Source of the DNA: CAVSWN01 sp963770995
GTDB taxonomy: Bacteria; Acidobacteriota; Vicinamibacteria; Vicinamibacterales; CAVVIG01
Reading direction: 5' to 3'
DNA length: 64,000 bases
NCBI GenBank assembly: GCA_963770995.1
Contig: CAVYRS010000005.1
Coordinates: forward strand, 1,550,001-1,614,000
The position numbers and the translations under genes are program-made. Shown here piece after piece: positions 1 through 7,658 of the stretch (within the stretch, counting starts at the first letter, position 1; each line of letters opens with the position of its first letter). The notes under the pieces are model-generated. The model worked only from the letters and a program-made list of their open reading frames with translations, ran no database searches and had not been told where the DNA came from.

Positions 1-2
1 AC

Positions 3-563
3 ACGCTCGTCGTCAGGCCGCGGAAGTTTCCCACGCGCCGCCTCACCGTCAATCCTGATTTCGTGACGCCGCCCGCATCGGCGCGCGAACGAATCAATCG
101 CGAATCGGCGCTGCTGAACGAAGTCCTCCGCGATTCGAGCGCCACGCGCCAATGGACGAGCGCGTTCGTGCGTCCCGTGCCGGACCCCGCAAACAGCGCG
201 TTCGGCACACGCAGCATCTTCAACGGCACGCCCCTCAACCAGCACAACGGCGCGGACTTCATGAGCCAGGCAGGCGCCCCCATTCGCGCCCCCAATGCCG
301 GCCGCATCGTCATCGCCCGTGACTTGTACTTTTCGGGGAATACCGTCGTCATCGATCACGGACTCGGCCTGTTTTCGACGCTGGCGCATCTGTCCGCGTT
401 CGCGGTACAGGAAGGCGACCGCGTCACGGCAGGTCAAGTCGTCGGCGAGGTCGGCGCGACCGGCCGCGTGACGGGACCGCATCTGCACTGGGCAGTCAGA
501 GCGAACGGTGCGCGCGTCGATCCGTTGTCGCTGCTGGCGCTGCTTGGACAAACCTCCTCGTAG
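3..563 (+). CDS. M23 family metallopeptidase, 5' truncated by window edge
   Basis: This is the C-terminal part of a LytM/M23 zinc endopeptidase, a family that cleaves peptide cross-links in peptidoglycan outside the cytoplasm. The frame is open from base 3, so the true start lies before the window; the first in-frame GTG at 63 is internal. The zinc-site motifs are visible: HNGADF (first His and Asp ligands) and, near the end, GPHLHW (HxH ligand pair). The stretch before the domain (about 60 residues, with RINRES) is the usual linker just upstream of the M23 fold. The protein ends soon after the domain. It converges on the histidine kinase, with a palindromic element in between. Family assignment is secure; the specific substrate is not known. 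Confidence 0.9.
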   Translation, partial: TLVVRPRKFPTRRLTVNPDFVTPPASARERINRESALLNEVLRDSSATRQWTSAFVRPVPDPANSAFGTRSIFNGTPLNQHNGADFMSQAGAPIRAPNAGRIVIARDLYFSGNTVVIDHGLGLFSTLAHLSAFAVQEGDRVTAGQVVGEVGATGRVTGPHLHWAVRANGARVDPLSLLALLGQTSS

Positions 564-602
564 GGAGGGCGAACCGCAGCTCTATGGCGTTTTTGGATCG
601 GT

Positions 603-689
603 GTCGTACGTGGGGTTCGCCTTTAGGCGGACCTACAGCGAACGCCATCGTCAGTGGAGGTCCGGCTAAAGCCGGACCCCACGTACGAC
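603..689. repeat. CTTTAG double-hairpin element, copy 1
   Basis: Two arms of about 34 bp (603-636 and 654-689) form an imperfect inverted repeat beginning GTCGTACGTGGGG. Each arm is itself a small palindrome around CTTTAG or CTAAAG. It lies between two convergent genes and could act as a two-way terminator. A near-identical core occurs at 13887-13939. Confidence 0.75.
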
Positions 690-760
690 GATTTTGCGGC
701 TCTCGGAGCTCTACACGCTTCACACCGCCTGCTGCAGCCGGGTTGAATGTCTGAGCGATT

Positions 761-2902
761 CTAACTGGTGCTCCTTGGATGAGCTGGCGACGGAGCGCCG
801 GCGGGTTGCGCGGCGATCGCAAGCGGCAGCCGCACGATGAACGTGGCGCCGCGGCCCTCGCCCTCGCTTCGCGCTTCGATCGACCCGCCGTGGAGCTCGG
901 TCAAGTGCCGCGCAATCGCGAGTCCCAGGCCGAGCCCGCGGTGCTGGCGCGTATAGGACCCGTCGGCCTGCCGGAACTTGTCGAACACGAACGGAAGAAA
1001 TGCTGGAGAGATGCCGATTCCCGTGTCCGTGACCGACAGATGGGCGTACGAATCCACGGCAGTGACGGCAATCGCCACCCGGCCGCCTGCGTTCGTGAAC
1101 TTCACCGCGTTCGACAACAGGTTCCAGACCACCTGCTGGAGCCGGCCGGCATCGCCCGCCACAGCGATCGCACCGGTGGCCGAGACGCTGACCTCGAGCC
1201 GCTTTGCCGCAGCCGCCGGAGTGATGGCCTCGACCGCGCGGTGCGCCACACCGACGAGATCGACTGGCTTCACGACGAGCCGCAGATTGCCCGCCATGCC
1301 GCGCGCCACGTCGATGATGTCGTCCACCAGTTGCGCCTGCGCCTGCGCGTTGCGCTCGATGGCCTCGATCGCGTGCGCCGCGCGAGCTTCGTCGAGTTGT
1401 CTGGCGGCGAGCATGCGGGCCCAGCCGAGGATGGCCGAGAGCGGCGTGCGCAGTTCGTGCGACAGCGTCGCCAGAAACTCGTCCTTCAGCCGGTTCAATT
1501 CGTCGGCCTGCCGGAACAGCCGCGCATTTTCGATCGCGGTGGACACGCGCCGCGCGAACTCCTCGACGAGCGCGACGTCGGTTTCGCTGTACTCGCGGCG
1601 CGACTCCTGCTCGCTCGTGCCGAACGACATCACGCCAATCGGACGCCCGCGCGACAGCAGAGGCACGCCGACGTACGCGTACGGCCGAAGCGTGTCACCC
1701 AACACCAGCAGCTCGGACTCGATGTCCTGCGGTACGTTCGCCATCGCGGCAGCAACTGCGTCGTGGCTCCCGACGACGGGCTTGCCGGTCTTCATGACGA
1801 CGTCGGCAAACGTCGGCACCCGCCTTCGCGCTGAGGGCGCTTCGGCGGGGCTCGCCGAGGCTCGCCGCGATTCGTTGCGAGCGGAGGCGGCTGGCTCGTC
1901 GGGAGCTTCCACGACCCGGCGCACCAGCTCGCGGACGGCAGGCTCCTTCTCGCGATTGACGTGTCCCCACGCCACGTGTCGCAGATGGCCGTGCTCGTCC
2001 ACGACCAGTACGTTGCAGTAGTCACCCAGCCGCGGCAGCGCCAGATGCACGGCGCGATCGAGCGTCTCCTGGTAATCGAGCGACGAGGTCAGCAGCGCGC
2101 TGATCTCGGCCAGGAACGCGAGGCGATCGCGCGCGGCCACCGCTTCGGCCAGCGCGCGGCGACGGTCGGTAACGTCGCGAGCGATCTTCGATGCGCCGAC
2201 GATGCGACCCGACGGATCCTTGATCGGCGACATCGTGATCGACACGTCCACTCGCGATCCATCCTTGCGCACGCGACTGGTTTCGAAGTGCTCCACCCGT
2301 TCGCCGGACATCACGCGCGCGAGCGTGCGCTCCTCTTCGGCTCGATGGTCCAGCGGGATCACCAGCGTGACCGGCTGCCCCACGGCTTCCTGCGACGCGT
2401 ACCCGTACAGAAGCTCGGCGCCCCGGTTCCACGACGTGATGACGCCGGTAACGTCGAGCCCGAGGATGGAGTCGTCGCTCGATTCGACGATGGCAGCCAG
2501 CCGCCGCTGAACCAGCTCGGCGTCGCGCAGCGACTCTTCCTGGGCGGCAATGCGTGCCGCTGACGCCTTTTGCACGGTCCGCGCGCGGATGAGCCGATCG
2601 TTCAGCCACGCGATCACCACGACGACCCCAAGGAATCGCAGCAGCGCGCCCTGGCCGGATGCGGTGCCGATCGTCAGCCACTCCGCCGGAACCACCCAGT
2701 ACGCGGCAACCGTTGACAGGACCGCCGCGAGGACGCCGGCACCGAAGCCGCCGAAGGCGGACGTGGCGACGACCGCGACGAAGAACGGGACAAACGGCAG
2801 GGCGTCGGACACCCACGCATGCAGGATCAGCCGCGCGGCGACGGCGGCGACGACGGCGATCGCGGCGAACAGGTAGGCATGCCAGCCGGAGCGCGCCTGC
2901 AC
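761..2902 (-). CDS. Membrane-anchored PAS-GAF hybrid sensor histidine kinase
   Basis: This 713-residue sensor kinase has all its domains in order. An N-terminal DUF4118/KdpD-like block of membrane helices covers about residues 8-100, followed by a short coiled linker, a PAS domain (about 135-245), a GAF domain (about 265-460), HisKA with the phospho-acceptor His482 in SHELRTPL, and an HATPase_c domain with NLLSNAVKF (N box) and GLGLGLAIARHL (G2 box). The GAF domain carries an extra low-complexity Ser/Ala/Arg/Pro segment near 340-360. No response regulator is adjacent, so this is probably an orphan kinase. The start ATG at 2902 precedes the first membrane helix. The signal it senses cannot be read from the sequence. 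Confidence 0.9.
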   Translation of the reverse strand: MQARSGWHAYLFAAIAVVAAVAARLILHAWVSDALPFVPFFVAVVATSAFGGFGAGVLAAVLSTVAAYWVVPAEWLTIGTASGQGALLRFLGVVVVIAWLNDRLIRARTVQKASAARIAAQEESLRDAELVQRRLAAIVESSDDSILGLDVTGVITSWNRGAELLYGYASQEAVGQPVTLVIPLDHRAEEERTLARVMSGERVEHFETSRVRKDGSRVDVSITMSPIKDPSGRIVGASKIARDVTDRRRALAEAVAARDRLAFLAEISALLTSSLDYQETLDRAVHLALPRLGDYCNVLVVDEHGHLRHVAWGHVNREKEPAVRELVRRVVEAPDEPAASARNESRRASASPAEAPSARRRVPTFADVVMKTGKPVVGSHDAVAAAMANVPQDIESELLVLGDTLRPYAYVGVPLLSRGRPIGVMSFGTSEQESRREYSETDVALVEEFARRVSTAIENARLFRQADELNRLKDEFLATLSHELRTPLSAILGWARMLAARQLDEARAAHAIEAIERNAQAQAQLVDDIIDVARGMAGNLRLVVKPVDLVGVAHRAVEAITPAAAAKRLEVSVSATGAIAVAGDAGRLQQVVWNLLSNAVKFTNAGGRVAIAVTAVDSYAHLSVTDTGIGISPAFLPFVFDKFRQADGSYTRQHRGLGLGLAIARHLTELHGGSIEARSEGEGRGATFIVRLPLAIAAQPAGAPSPAHPRSTS

Positions 2903-2931
2903 AGCCCTTCAACGTATCAGAAGCGGCGCCT

Positions 2932-5100
2932 CTATTTGATCACCCTGACGTCGAAGTCGCCGTGCTTGCGCAGGACGGTGACGCTGACGTCGAGCGTTTG
3001 CTGCTCGAACAGCAGATCGACGCGTCCGAACGGCAGCACCAGGTCGAGGAGGCGGAGATAGGAGAGAAACGGCGGCAGGAGCGCGCGATCGATCGTCAGC
3101 CGGCGGCGCTCGGTGTCCACGGACAGCCGCAGACACGACTGGATCAAGTGAAACACGACGCCGGACGCCCACGCCTGCGGCGAACAGGCCACGGGATAGA
3201 GCGTGGGGCCTTCGCCGGGCCGCCGGTGAAATCCACAGAACAGCTCCGGCAGCCGATGCCCATCCATCGTCGCACTGGCATCGAAGAGGGCCTCGAACGG
3301 CGCGGCGATGAGCTCGTCGATGTGATACCGGGAAAACCCGGCGGCGATGACGCCGTTGTCGTGGGGCCACACCGAACCGTTGTGGTACGACATCGGGTTG
3401 TAGCGCACTTCGGTGGGGGCGAGCGTGCGAATGCCCCAGCCCGAGAACATTTCGGGACCGACGAGGCCTTCGGCGACGGCGCGCGCCCGATCCGGCGACG
3501 CGATCCCGCCGAAGAGGCAATGCCCCGCATTCGACGAACGGACGCAACAGCGGCCCTTCCGGCCGTCGAGTGCGATCGCGTATGTCTGATGCTCGTCACA
3601 CCAGAACGCCTCTTCGAATGCTGCGCGTAACTGCTCGGCCTGATGGCGCAATTGATCCGCGCGCGCAGCGTCGGCCAGCGCCTCGGCCATCGCCGCGGCG
3701 CGCAAGCGCGCGTCGTACACGTAGGCCTGCACCTCGCACAACGCAATCGGTCCCTCGGCCAGCGACCCGTCGGCATGGAAGATCGAGTCCTGCGAATCCT
3801 TCCAGCCCTGCTGCACGAGGCCGGTGGGCGATCGGCGTGCGTACTCGACGAAGCCGTCGCCGTCGCGATCGCCGTAGCGATCGATCCACTGCAACGCCCG
3901 CTCGACGTGCGGCCACGTCGACGAGAGAAAGGCACGGTCGCCGGTCCGTTCGAAGTACGCGCCGGCGAGGAGAACGAATAGCGGCGTGGCGTCGACGCTG
4001 CCGTAGTAGCAGCCGAACGGCACCTCGCCGAGGCGCGCCATCTCGCTGCTGCGCGTTTCGTGCAGGATCTTGCCGGGCTCGGCGTCGTGCGCCGCGTCGA
4101 CCGTATCGGCCTGCATGGCGGCCAGATAGGCGATCACGCCGCGCGCCAGCTTCGGGTTCACCCAGAGCGTCTGCAGGGCGGTGATGACGCCGTCGCGTCC
4201 GAAGGGCGTGCTGAACCAGGGCACGCCGGCGTACGGATACTCGCCGTGCGGCGTGGCGCTGGCGAGCATCCGCAGATCGGCGGCCGAGCGGCGCACCCAC
4301 TGATTGAAGCGTTCGCTCGATGTTTCGACGGTTGCGTAATCGCCGCGCGCGCGATCGAGCGCGGCGGCGGCGGCGTTCATCGCGGGCGAGAACGCCAGCG
4401 GCGCCACCGCACGATGCTCGCGCTCGCAGCGGATCGCCAGCGACACGGCGGCCGGCGTTCGCGGCGGCAGGTCGTACTCGAACCGCGCCAACCCTCCGGA
4501 CGTCGCCGCCGGCGGATCGCTCCACTCGATCGCCGTCCATCGCTCTTCGCCGTCGAGCCCCCGGTAGCGAAAGCGCATCTCGCGATCGGTGGCGACCGGA
4601 TCGAGGCGCTCGCCGCGGCGCTCCCGTCGCGTCCCACGGACCTCGAAGATGTCGGCGAAGTCCGCTTCCAGGTCGAAGGTGAGCGTGATGTGCACCGCTG
4701 ACCGCCCGTAGTTCCACACGCGCACGCGCTCATGACAGGTGCCGTTCCACAGAAAGCGCGCCCGGAAGACGTGGACGATGTCGCGTGAGAGCATGAGGCC
4801 TGGCGCGCCGAGCGGCAGGTCGGGGTTGGTGAGATCGGCGCCGAACAGCTCGTTGTCGTCCTTGACGCGCGCGCTGAGCAAGAGAGGCCGCAGACCGTTC
4901 AGCCGCAGACGAAAACGCGACAGGTAGCGCGTTCCCTCGTGGTAGAGACCCTGTTCACCCGTGCCGAACACGCCGATGTCGCCGTGCAGATCGAACACGG
5001 CGAACGTGTCGCCGTGCTGCAGCACGGCGGTTCGTTGTCCGGCACGCGATGCCGTGGCCAGGATGTAGAACTGATCCTGGACCTGAATGACATCGTCCAT
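2932..5100 (-). CDS. Glycogen debranching enzyme-like amylo-alpha-1,6-glucosidase
   Basis: This 722-residue protein has an N-terminal GDE_N_bis domain (from MDDVIQVQDQ to about residue 290) and a C-terminal (alpha/alpha)6 glucosidase domain. Typical family motifs are visible: GRDGVIT, GWKDSQDSIF, and SVWPHDNG, which holds catalytic-region acids. Such enzymes hydrolyse alpha-1,6 branch points of glycogen or related alpha-glucans in the cytoplasm. A longer open frame runs up to 5313, but that part lies on the glycosyltransferase gene in another frame and has no homology features, so I chose ATG 5100. Its ATG overlaps the TGA of the upstream glycosyltransferase (TGATG), which indicates translational coupling. 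Confidence 0.88.
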   Translation of the reverse strand: MDDVIQVQDQFYILATASRAGQRTAVLQHGDTFAVFDLHGDIGVFGTGEQGLYHEGTRYLSRFRLRLNGLRPLLLSARVKDDNELFGADLTNPDLPLGAPGLMLSRDIVHVFRARFLWNGTCHERVRVWNYGRSAVHITLTFDLEADFADIFEVRGTRRERRGERLDPVATDREMRFRYRGLDGEERWTAIEWSDPPAATSGGLARFEYDLPPRTPAAVSLAIRCEREHRAVAPLAFSPAMNAAAAALDRARGDYATVETSSERFNQWVRRSAADLRMLASATPHGEYPYAGVPWFSTPFGRDGVITALQTLWVNPKLARGVIAYLAAMQADTVDAAHDAEPGKILHETRSSEMARLGEVPFGCYYGSVDATPLFVLLAGAYFERTGDRAFLSSTWPHVERALQWIDRYGDRDGDGFVEYARRSPTGLVQQGWKDSQDSIFHADGSLAEGPIALCEVQAYVYDARLRAAAMAEALADAARADQLRHQAEQLRAAFEEAFWCDEHQTYAIALDGRKGRCCVRSSNAGHCLFGGIASPDRARAVAEGLVGPEMFSGWGIRTLAPTEVRYNPMSYHNGSVWPHDNGVIAAGFSRYHIDELIAAPFEALFDASATMDGHRLPELFCGFHRRPGEGPTLYPVACSPQAWASGVVFHLIQSCLRLSVDTERRRLTIDRALLPPFLSYLRLLDLVLPFGRVDLLFEQQTLDVSVTVLRKHGDFDVRVIK

Positions 5101-6173
5101 CAGCCGCGGGGCCCTTCGACGCCGTGCGCAACCACATGGCGCCGGGCCGCGCCGACGGTGGCCACTCCCAGCGCGTGGTCGTACACCTCGAGATACCGAT
5201 CGATCATCCGATCGCACGAAAAATGCTGTGCGACATAGGCGCGGCAGGATTCGGCGGCGATGCCCGGCGAGACGATGCGCTCGGCCATCTCGGCGACGTC
5301 GCGGCAGATCCATCCGTTCACGCCGTCACGGACGATCTCTTCGACCGAGCCGCCGGCAAAGGCGAGCACCGGCGTGCCGCACGCCATCGCCTCGATCATG
5401 GCCAGGCCGAACGGCTCCTGCCACTCGATCGGAAACAAGAGGGCGCGCGCGCGAGAGAGGAGCTCGTTCTTTCGATCCAGATCCGCTTCGCCGACGTACT
5501 CGGCGTCAGGCCCCAGAAGCGGCTCGACCACCTCGTTCCAGTAGGTTTGGAAGACCGGTTGAATCTCGCCGGCAAGTTTCAAATGGACGCCGGCGCGCCG
5601 CGCGGCTTCGATCGCGTGGTGCGCGCCCTTGCATGGCGCCATCCGGCCCAGAAACAGCACGTAATCATCCTTCTGCTCGCCGGCTCGATAGTTCGCGATC
5701 TCGATGCCGTGATGGACGACGTGCAGCTGCGGCATCGGCTCGCGGCGCGCCTGCGCCGCGCTGATCGCGACGTACTGAATGCCGGGAAATTTTTCGTAGA
5801 GGCCCGACAGCACCGGTTCATGGGGATGGTGAAGTGTGGCGACGACCGGCTGACCCACGAACATCGTGAACGGCACGGCGATGGCGTCGTTGATGTGCAG
5901 CAGATCCGCGTCGAGCGACGCATCGTGCACGGCCCAGGCCGAGTGATCGCAGTTCTTGAGCTGGGCCGCGAGAGGATGGGTGATGGGCCAGTCGGCTCGG
6001 CGGTATCGCCATCTGACTTGGCAGCCGACACGAGAGTCGCCGTTGGCGTACACAACAACGTCATGGCCGCGCGCCTGCAGGCCTTCGGCGAGGTGCGCGA
6101 CGAACAGCTCGGTTCCGCCGTAAGCGACTGGCGGCACAGGGATAAAAGGCGGAGCGATGATCGCAATGCGCAT
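5100..6173 (-). CDS. GT4-family glycosyltransferase
   Basis: This 357-residue GT-B glycosyltransferase of family 4 has the N-terminal PPVAYGGTEL loop near residues 16-25 and the C-terminal donor-binding signature EPFGLAMIEAMACGTPV, which contains the EX7E pair. It is predicted to be cytosolic and to transfer a sugar from a nucleotide donor to glycan, lipid or glucose acceptors. It is the first gene of a two-gene unit with the debranching enzyme, joined by a TGATG overlap. That pairing suggests alpha-glucan or storage-polysaccharide metabolism rather than lipid glycosylation, although this is inference. The frame is uninterrupted. Confidence 0.85.
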   Translation of the reverse strand: MRIAIIAPPFIPVPPVAYGGTELFVAHLAEGLQARGHDVVVYANGDSRVGCQVRWRYRRADWPITHPLAAQLKNCDHSAWAVHDASLDADLLHINDAIAVPFTMFVGQPVVATLHHPHEPVLSGLYEKFPGIQYVAISAAQARREPMPQLHVVHHGIEIANYRAGEQKDDYVLFLGRMAPCKGAHHAIEAARRAGVHLKLAGEIQPVFQTYWNEVVEPLLGPDAEYVGEADLDRKNELLSRARALLFPIEWQEPFGLAMIEAMACGTPVLAFAGGSVEEIVRDGVNGWICRDVAEMAERIVSPGIAAESCRAYVAQHFSCDRMIDRYLEVYDHALGVATVGAARRHVVAHGVEGPRG

Positions 6174-6181
6174 GTGGTGCT

Positions 6182-6221
6182 ACGGTGCCAGGTGCCACGG
6201 TGCCACAGTGCCACGGTGCCA
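6182..6221. repeat. Short-period degenerate repeat (CACGGTGC type)
   Basis: About five copies of an 8-10 bp unit such as GGTGCCACGGTGCCACAGTG run in tandem. They lie between the start of the glycosyltransferase and the divergent oxidoreductase-like gene. Only one arm is evident; no inverted partner is clear in the next 100 bp. The rest of 6222-6334 shows nothing I can name. Confidence 0.65.
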
Positions 6222-6334
6222 AGCTGCTGGCGCGCTAGCTTCAGAGTTCCCGGGTTCGGCACGCAAACGGCATTCCAATCCAACCTCTACCGCGCCTCCG
6301 TAGATCTGACAACGCTAGCCATGAGCCATCAGCC

Positions 6335-7006
6335 ATGACTCAACGTGTCTTCATCGCCGGCGCGACGGGATATCTCGGCCGGCACGTGATCCCGCTTCTG
6401 CTCGAACGCGGTCACCGTGTGGTGGCTCTCGCGCGGGAGGGGTCGGAGGCGAAAGTGCCGCGCGGCTGCGAGATCGTCGTCGGCGATCCGTTCGATCGGT
6501 GGACGTTCGTCAAAGCGATCGCGCCCGGCGACACGTTCCTGCAGCTCGTCGGGGTGCCGCGGCCGTCGCCGGCCAAGGCGCCACAGTTTCTCGATATCGA
6601 TCTGCGATCCGCGCGCGAGTCGATCGCGGCGGCGCGGTCCGCGGACGTGGCGCATTTCGTGTACGTCAGCGTCGCGCAGCCCGCGCCGGTGATGCAGGCG
6701 TACCAGGCGACCAGGCGTCAGGCCGAGGAGACACTGAGTGCATCCCGTTTGCGCCATTCGATCCTGCGCCCGTGGTACGTGCTGGGGCCTGGACACCGAT
6801 GGCCGTCCGTGCTGCTGCCGATGTATTGGCTGATGGAGCGTCTGCCAGCGACGCGAGACAGCGCGCGGCGATTGGGGCTGGTGACGCTGCCGCAGATGGT
6901 CGCCGCGATCGTGGACGCGATCGAAAACCCACCAGAGCAGACGAGAATGATGGAGGTACCCGAGATCAGGGCAGCCACGAAACCACGAAAGCACGAAACC
7001 GTTTGA
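6335..7006 (+). CDS. NAD(P)-binding Rossmann-fold (atypical SDR) protein
   Basis: This 223-residue atypical short-chain dehydrogenase/reductase is of the NmrA or NDUFA9-like kind. The N-terminal nucleotide-binding motif is GATGYLGRHV (residues 9-18). There is no clear YxxxK catalytic pair; YQATRRQAEE sits where that pair would be, so this may be a sensor or chaperone-like member rather than an enzyme. The last residues (ATKPRKHETV) and the TGA stop are read from a CACGAAA-type repeat, so the natural C-terminus may have been replaced. It stands alone on the plus strand with no obvious partner. Confidence 0.8.
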   Translation: MTQRVFIAGATGYLGRHVIPLLLERGHRVVALAREGSEAKVPRGCEIVVGDPFDRWTFVKAIAPGDTFLQLVGVPRPSPAKAPQFLDIDLRSARESIAAARSADVAHFVYVSVAQPAPVMQAYQATRRQAEETLSASRLRHSILRPWYVLGPGHRWPSVLLPMYWLMERLPATRDSARRLGLVTLPQMVAAIVDAIENPPEQTRMMEVPEIRAATKPRKHETV

Positions 7007-7023
7007 GTCTTCTTCGTGTCTTA
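6974..7023. repeat. CACGAAA-type short-period repeat with inverted half
   Basis: An arm of CCACGAAACCACGAAAGC type is followed after a few bases by an opposite-strand arm, GTCTTCTTCGTGTCTTA. The first arm is coding: it gives the C-terminal tail and stop of the upstream gene. A matching inverted arm also occurs at 7622-7651, about 600 bp away. Confidence 0.6.
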
Positions 7024-7198
7024 CGGGCGGTCACTTTCGGCCGTTGCTCGCCATGCGCCGAACGAAGCATGGTTGCCCCAGAGCTGGCTGCCGACCTGAA
7101 CTTGCACGGCACCCAACATGCCGATCAGCGACGATTCGTTCGGCAGACAATAGACGAGCTCGGCCCGAGGCTGACGACTAGAGAGCCTGGAGATTCAT

Positions 7199-7552
7199 AT
7201 GAGATCGCGACTTCCTTCGCCGATCGCGCTCATGATGCTGCTTCTAGTGCCGCTTGCGATTCGTGGCATCGCACAGTTGCAGCTCAAGGCGAGTGAACCC
7301 ATTACCGGTATTCTGGGGGCCTTCAAAACACGTCACATCGTTGGCATTCCCGACGCCCACCGGAACACCGCCATCCATGCCTTTCTGCTCTCGCTGATTC
7401 GGGATCCGCGGTTCCCGACGGTTGTCAATGACGTGGTCGTCGAGCGTGGAAATGCGCGACATCAGGATGTCGCCGACAGGTTCGTGCGCGGCGAGGCCGT
7501 GCCGTACCAGGGAAGTGATTGGGCTGTGACCGAATCGGCTTGCTACCTGTAG
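7199..7552 (+). pseudogene. Truncated secreted hypothetical protein (N-terminal fragment)
   Basis: This open frame of 117 residues starts with a good signal peptide (MRSRLPSPIALMMLLLVPLA) and continues with a block including HRNTAIHAFLL, LIRDPRFPTVVNDVVVERGN and DVADRFVRGE. From memory this block resembles the beginning of a secreted hypothetical family of about 350-400 residues found in Acidobacteriota. Here the match stops at about residue 105 and a TAG follows, so roughly two thirds of the protein would be missing. It sits between two CACGAAA-type repeat arms, which may mark the rearrangement that truncated it. The function of the family is unknown to me, and a real short gene cannot be excluded. 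Confidence 0.5.
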
Positions 7553-7621
7553 AAGCGGCTGCCTAACGACCGCATCATATCGCAGGGCCAGAACGCGGCG
7601 TCATGCCGTTTCTTGCCCAAT

Positions 7622-7651
7622 GTCTTCTTCGTGCTTTCGTGTTTTCGTGGC
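7622..7651. repeat. CACGAAA-type repeat, inverted arm
   Basis: Thirty bases of the type CTTCGTGCTTTCGTGTTTTCG lie just past the end of addA. They are the reverse complement of the arm at 6974-7000. The 7553-7621 stretch before it has no other feature. Confidence 0.6.
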
Positions 7652-7658
7652 AAATCGT

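Noticed and set aside
779..2876. Long plus-strand open frames opposite the histidine kinase
   Set aside because: They are Arg- and Pro-rich shadows of a high-GC gene with no domain features; the minus strand has a complete kinase.
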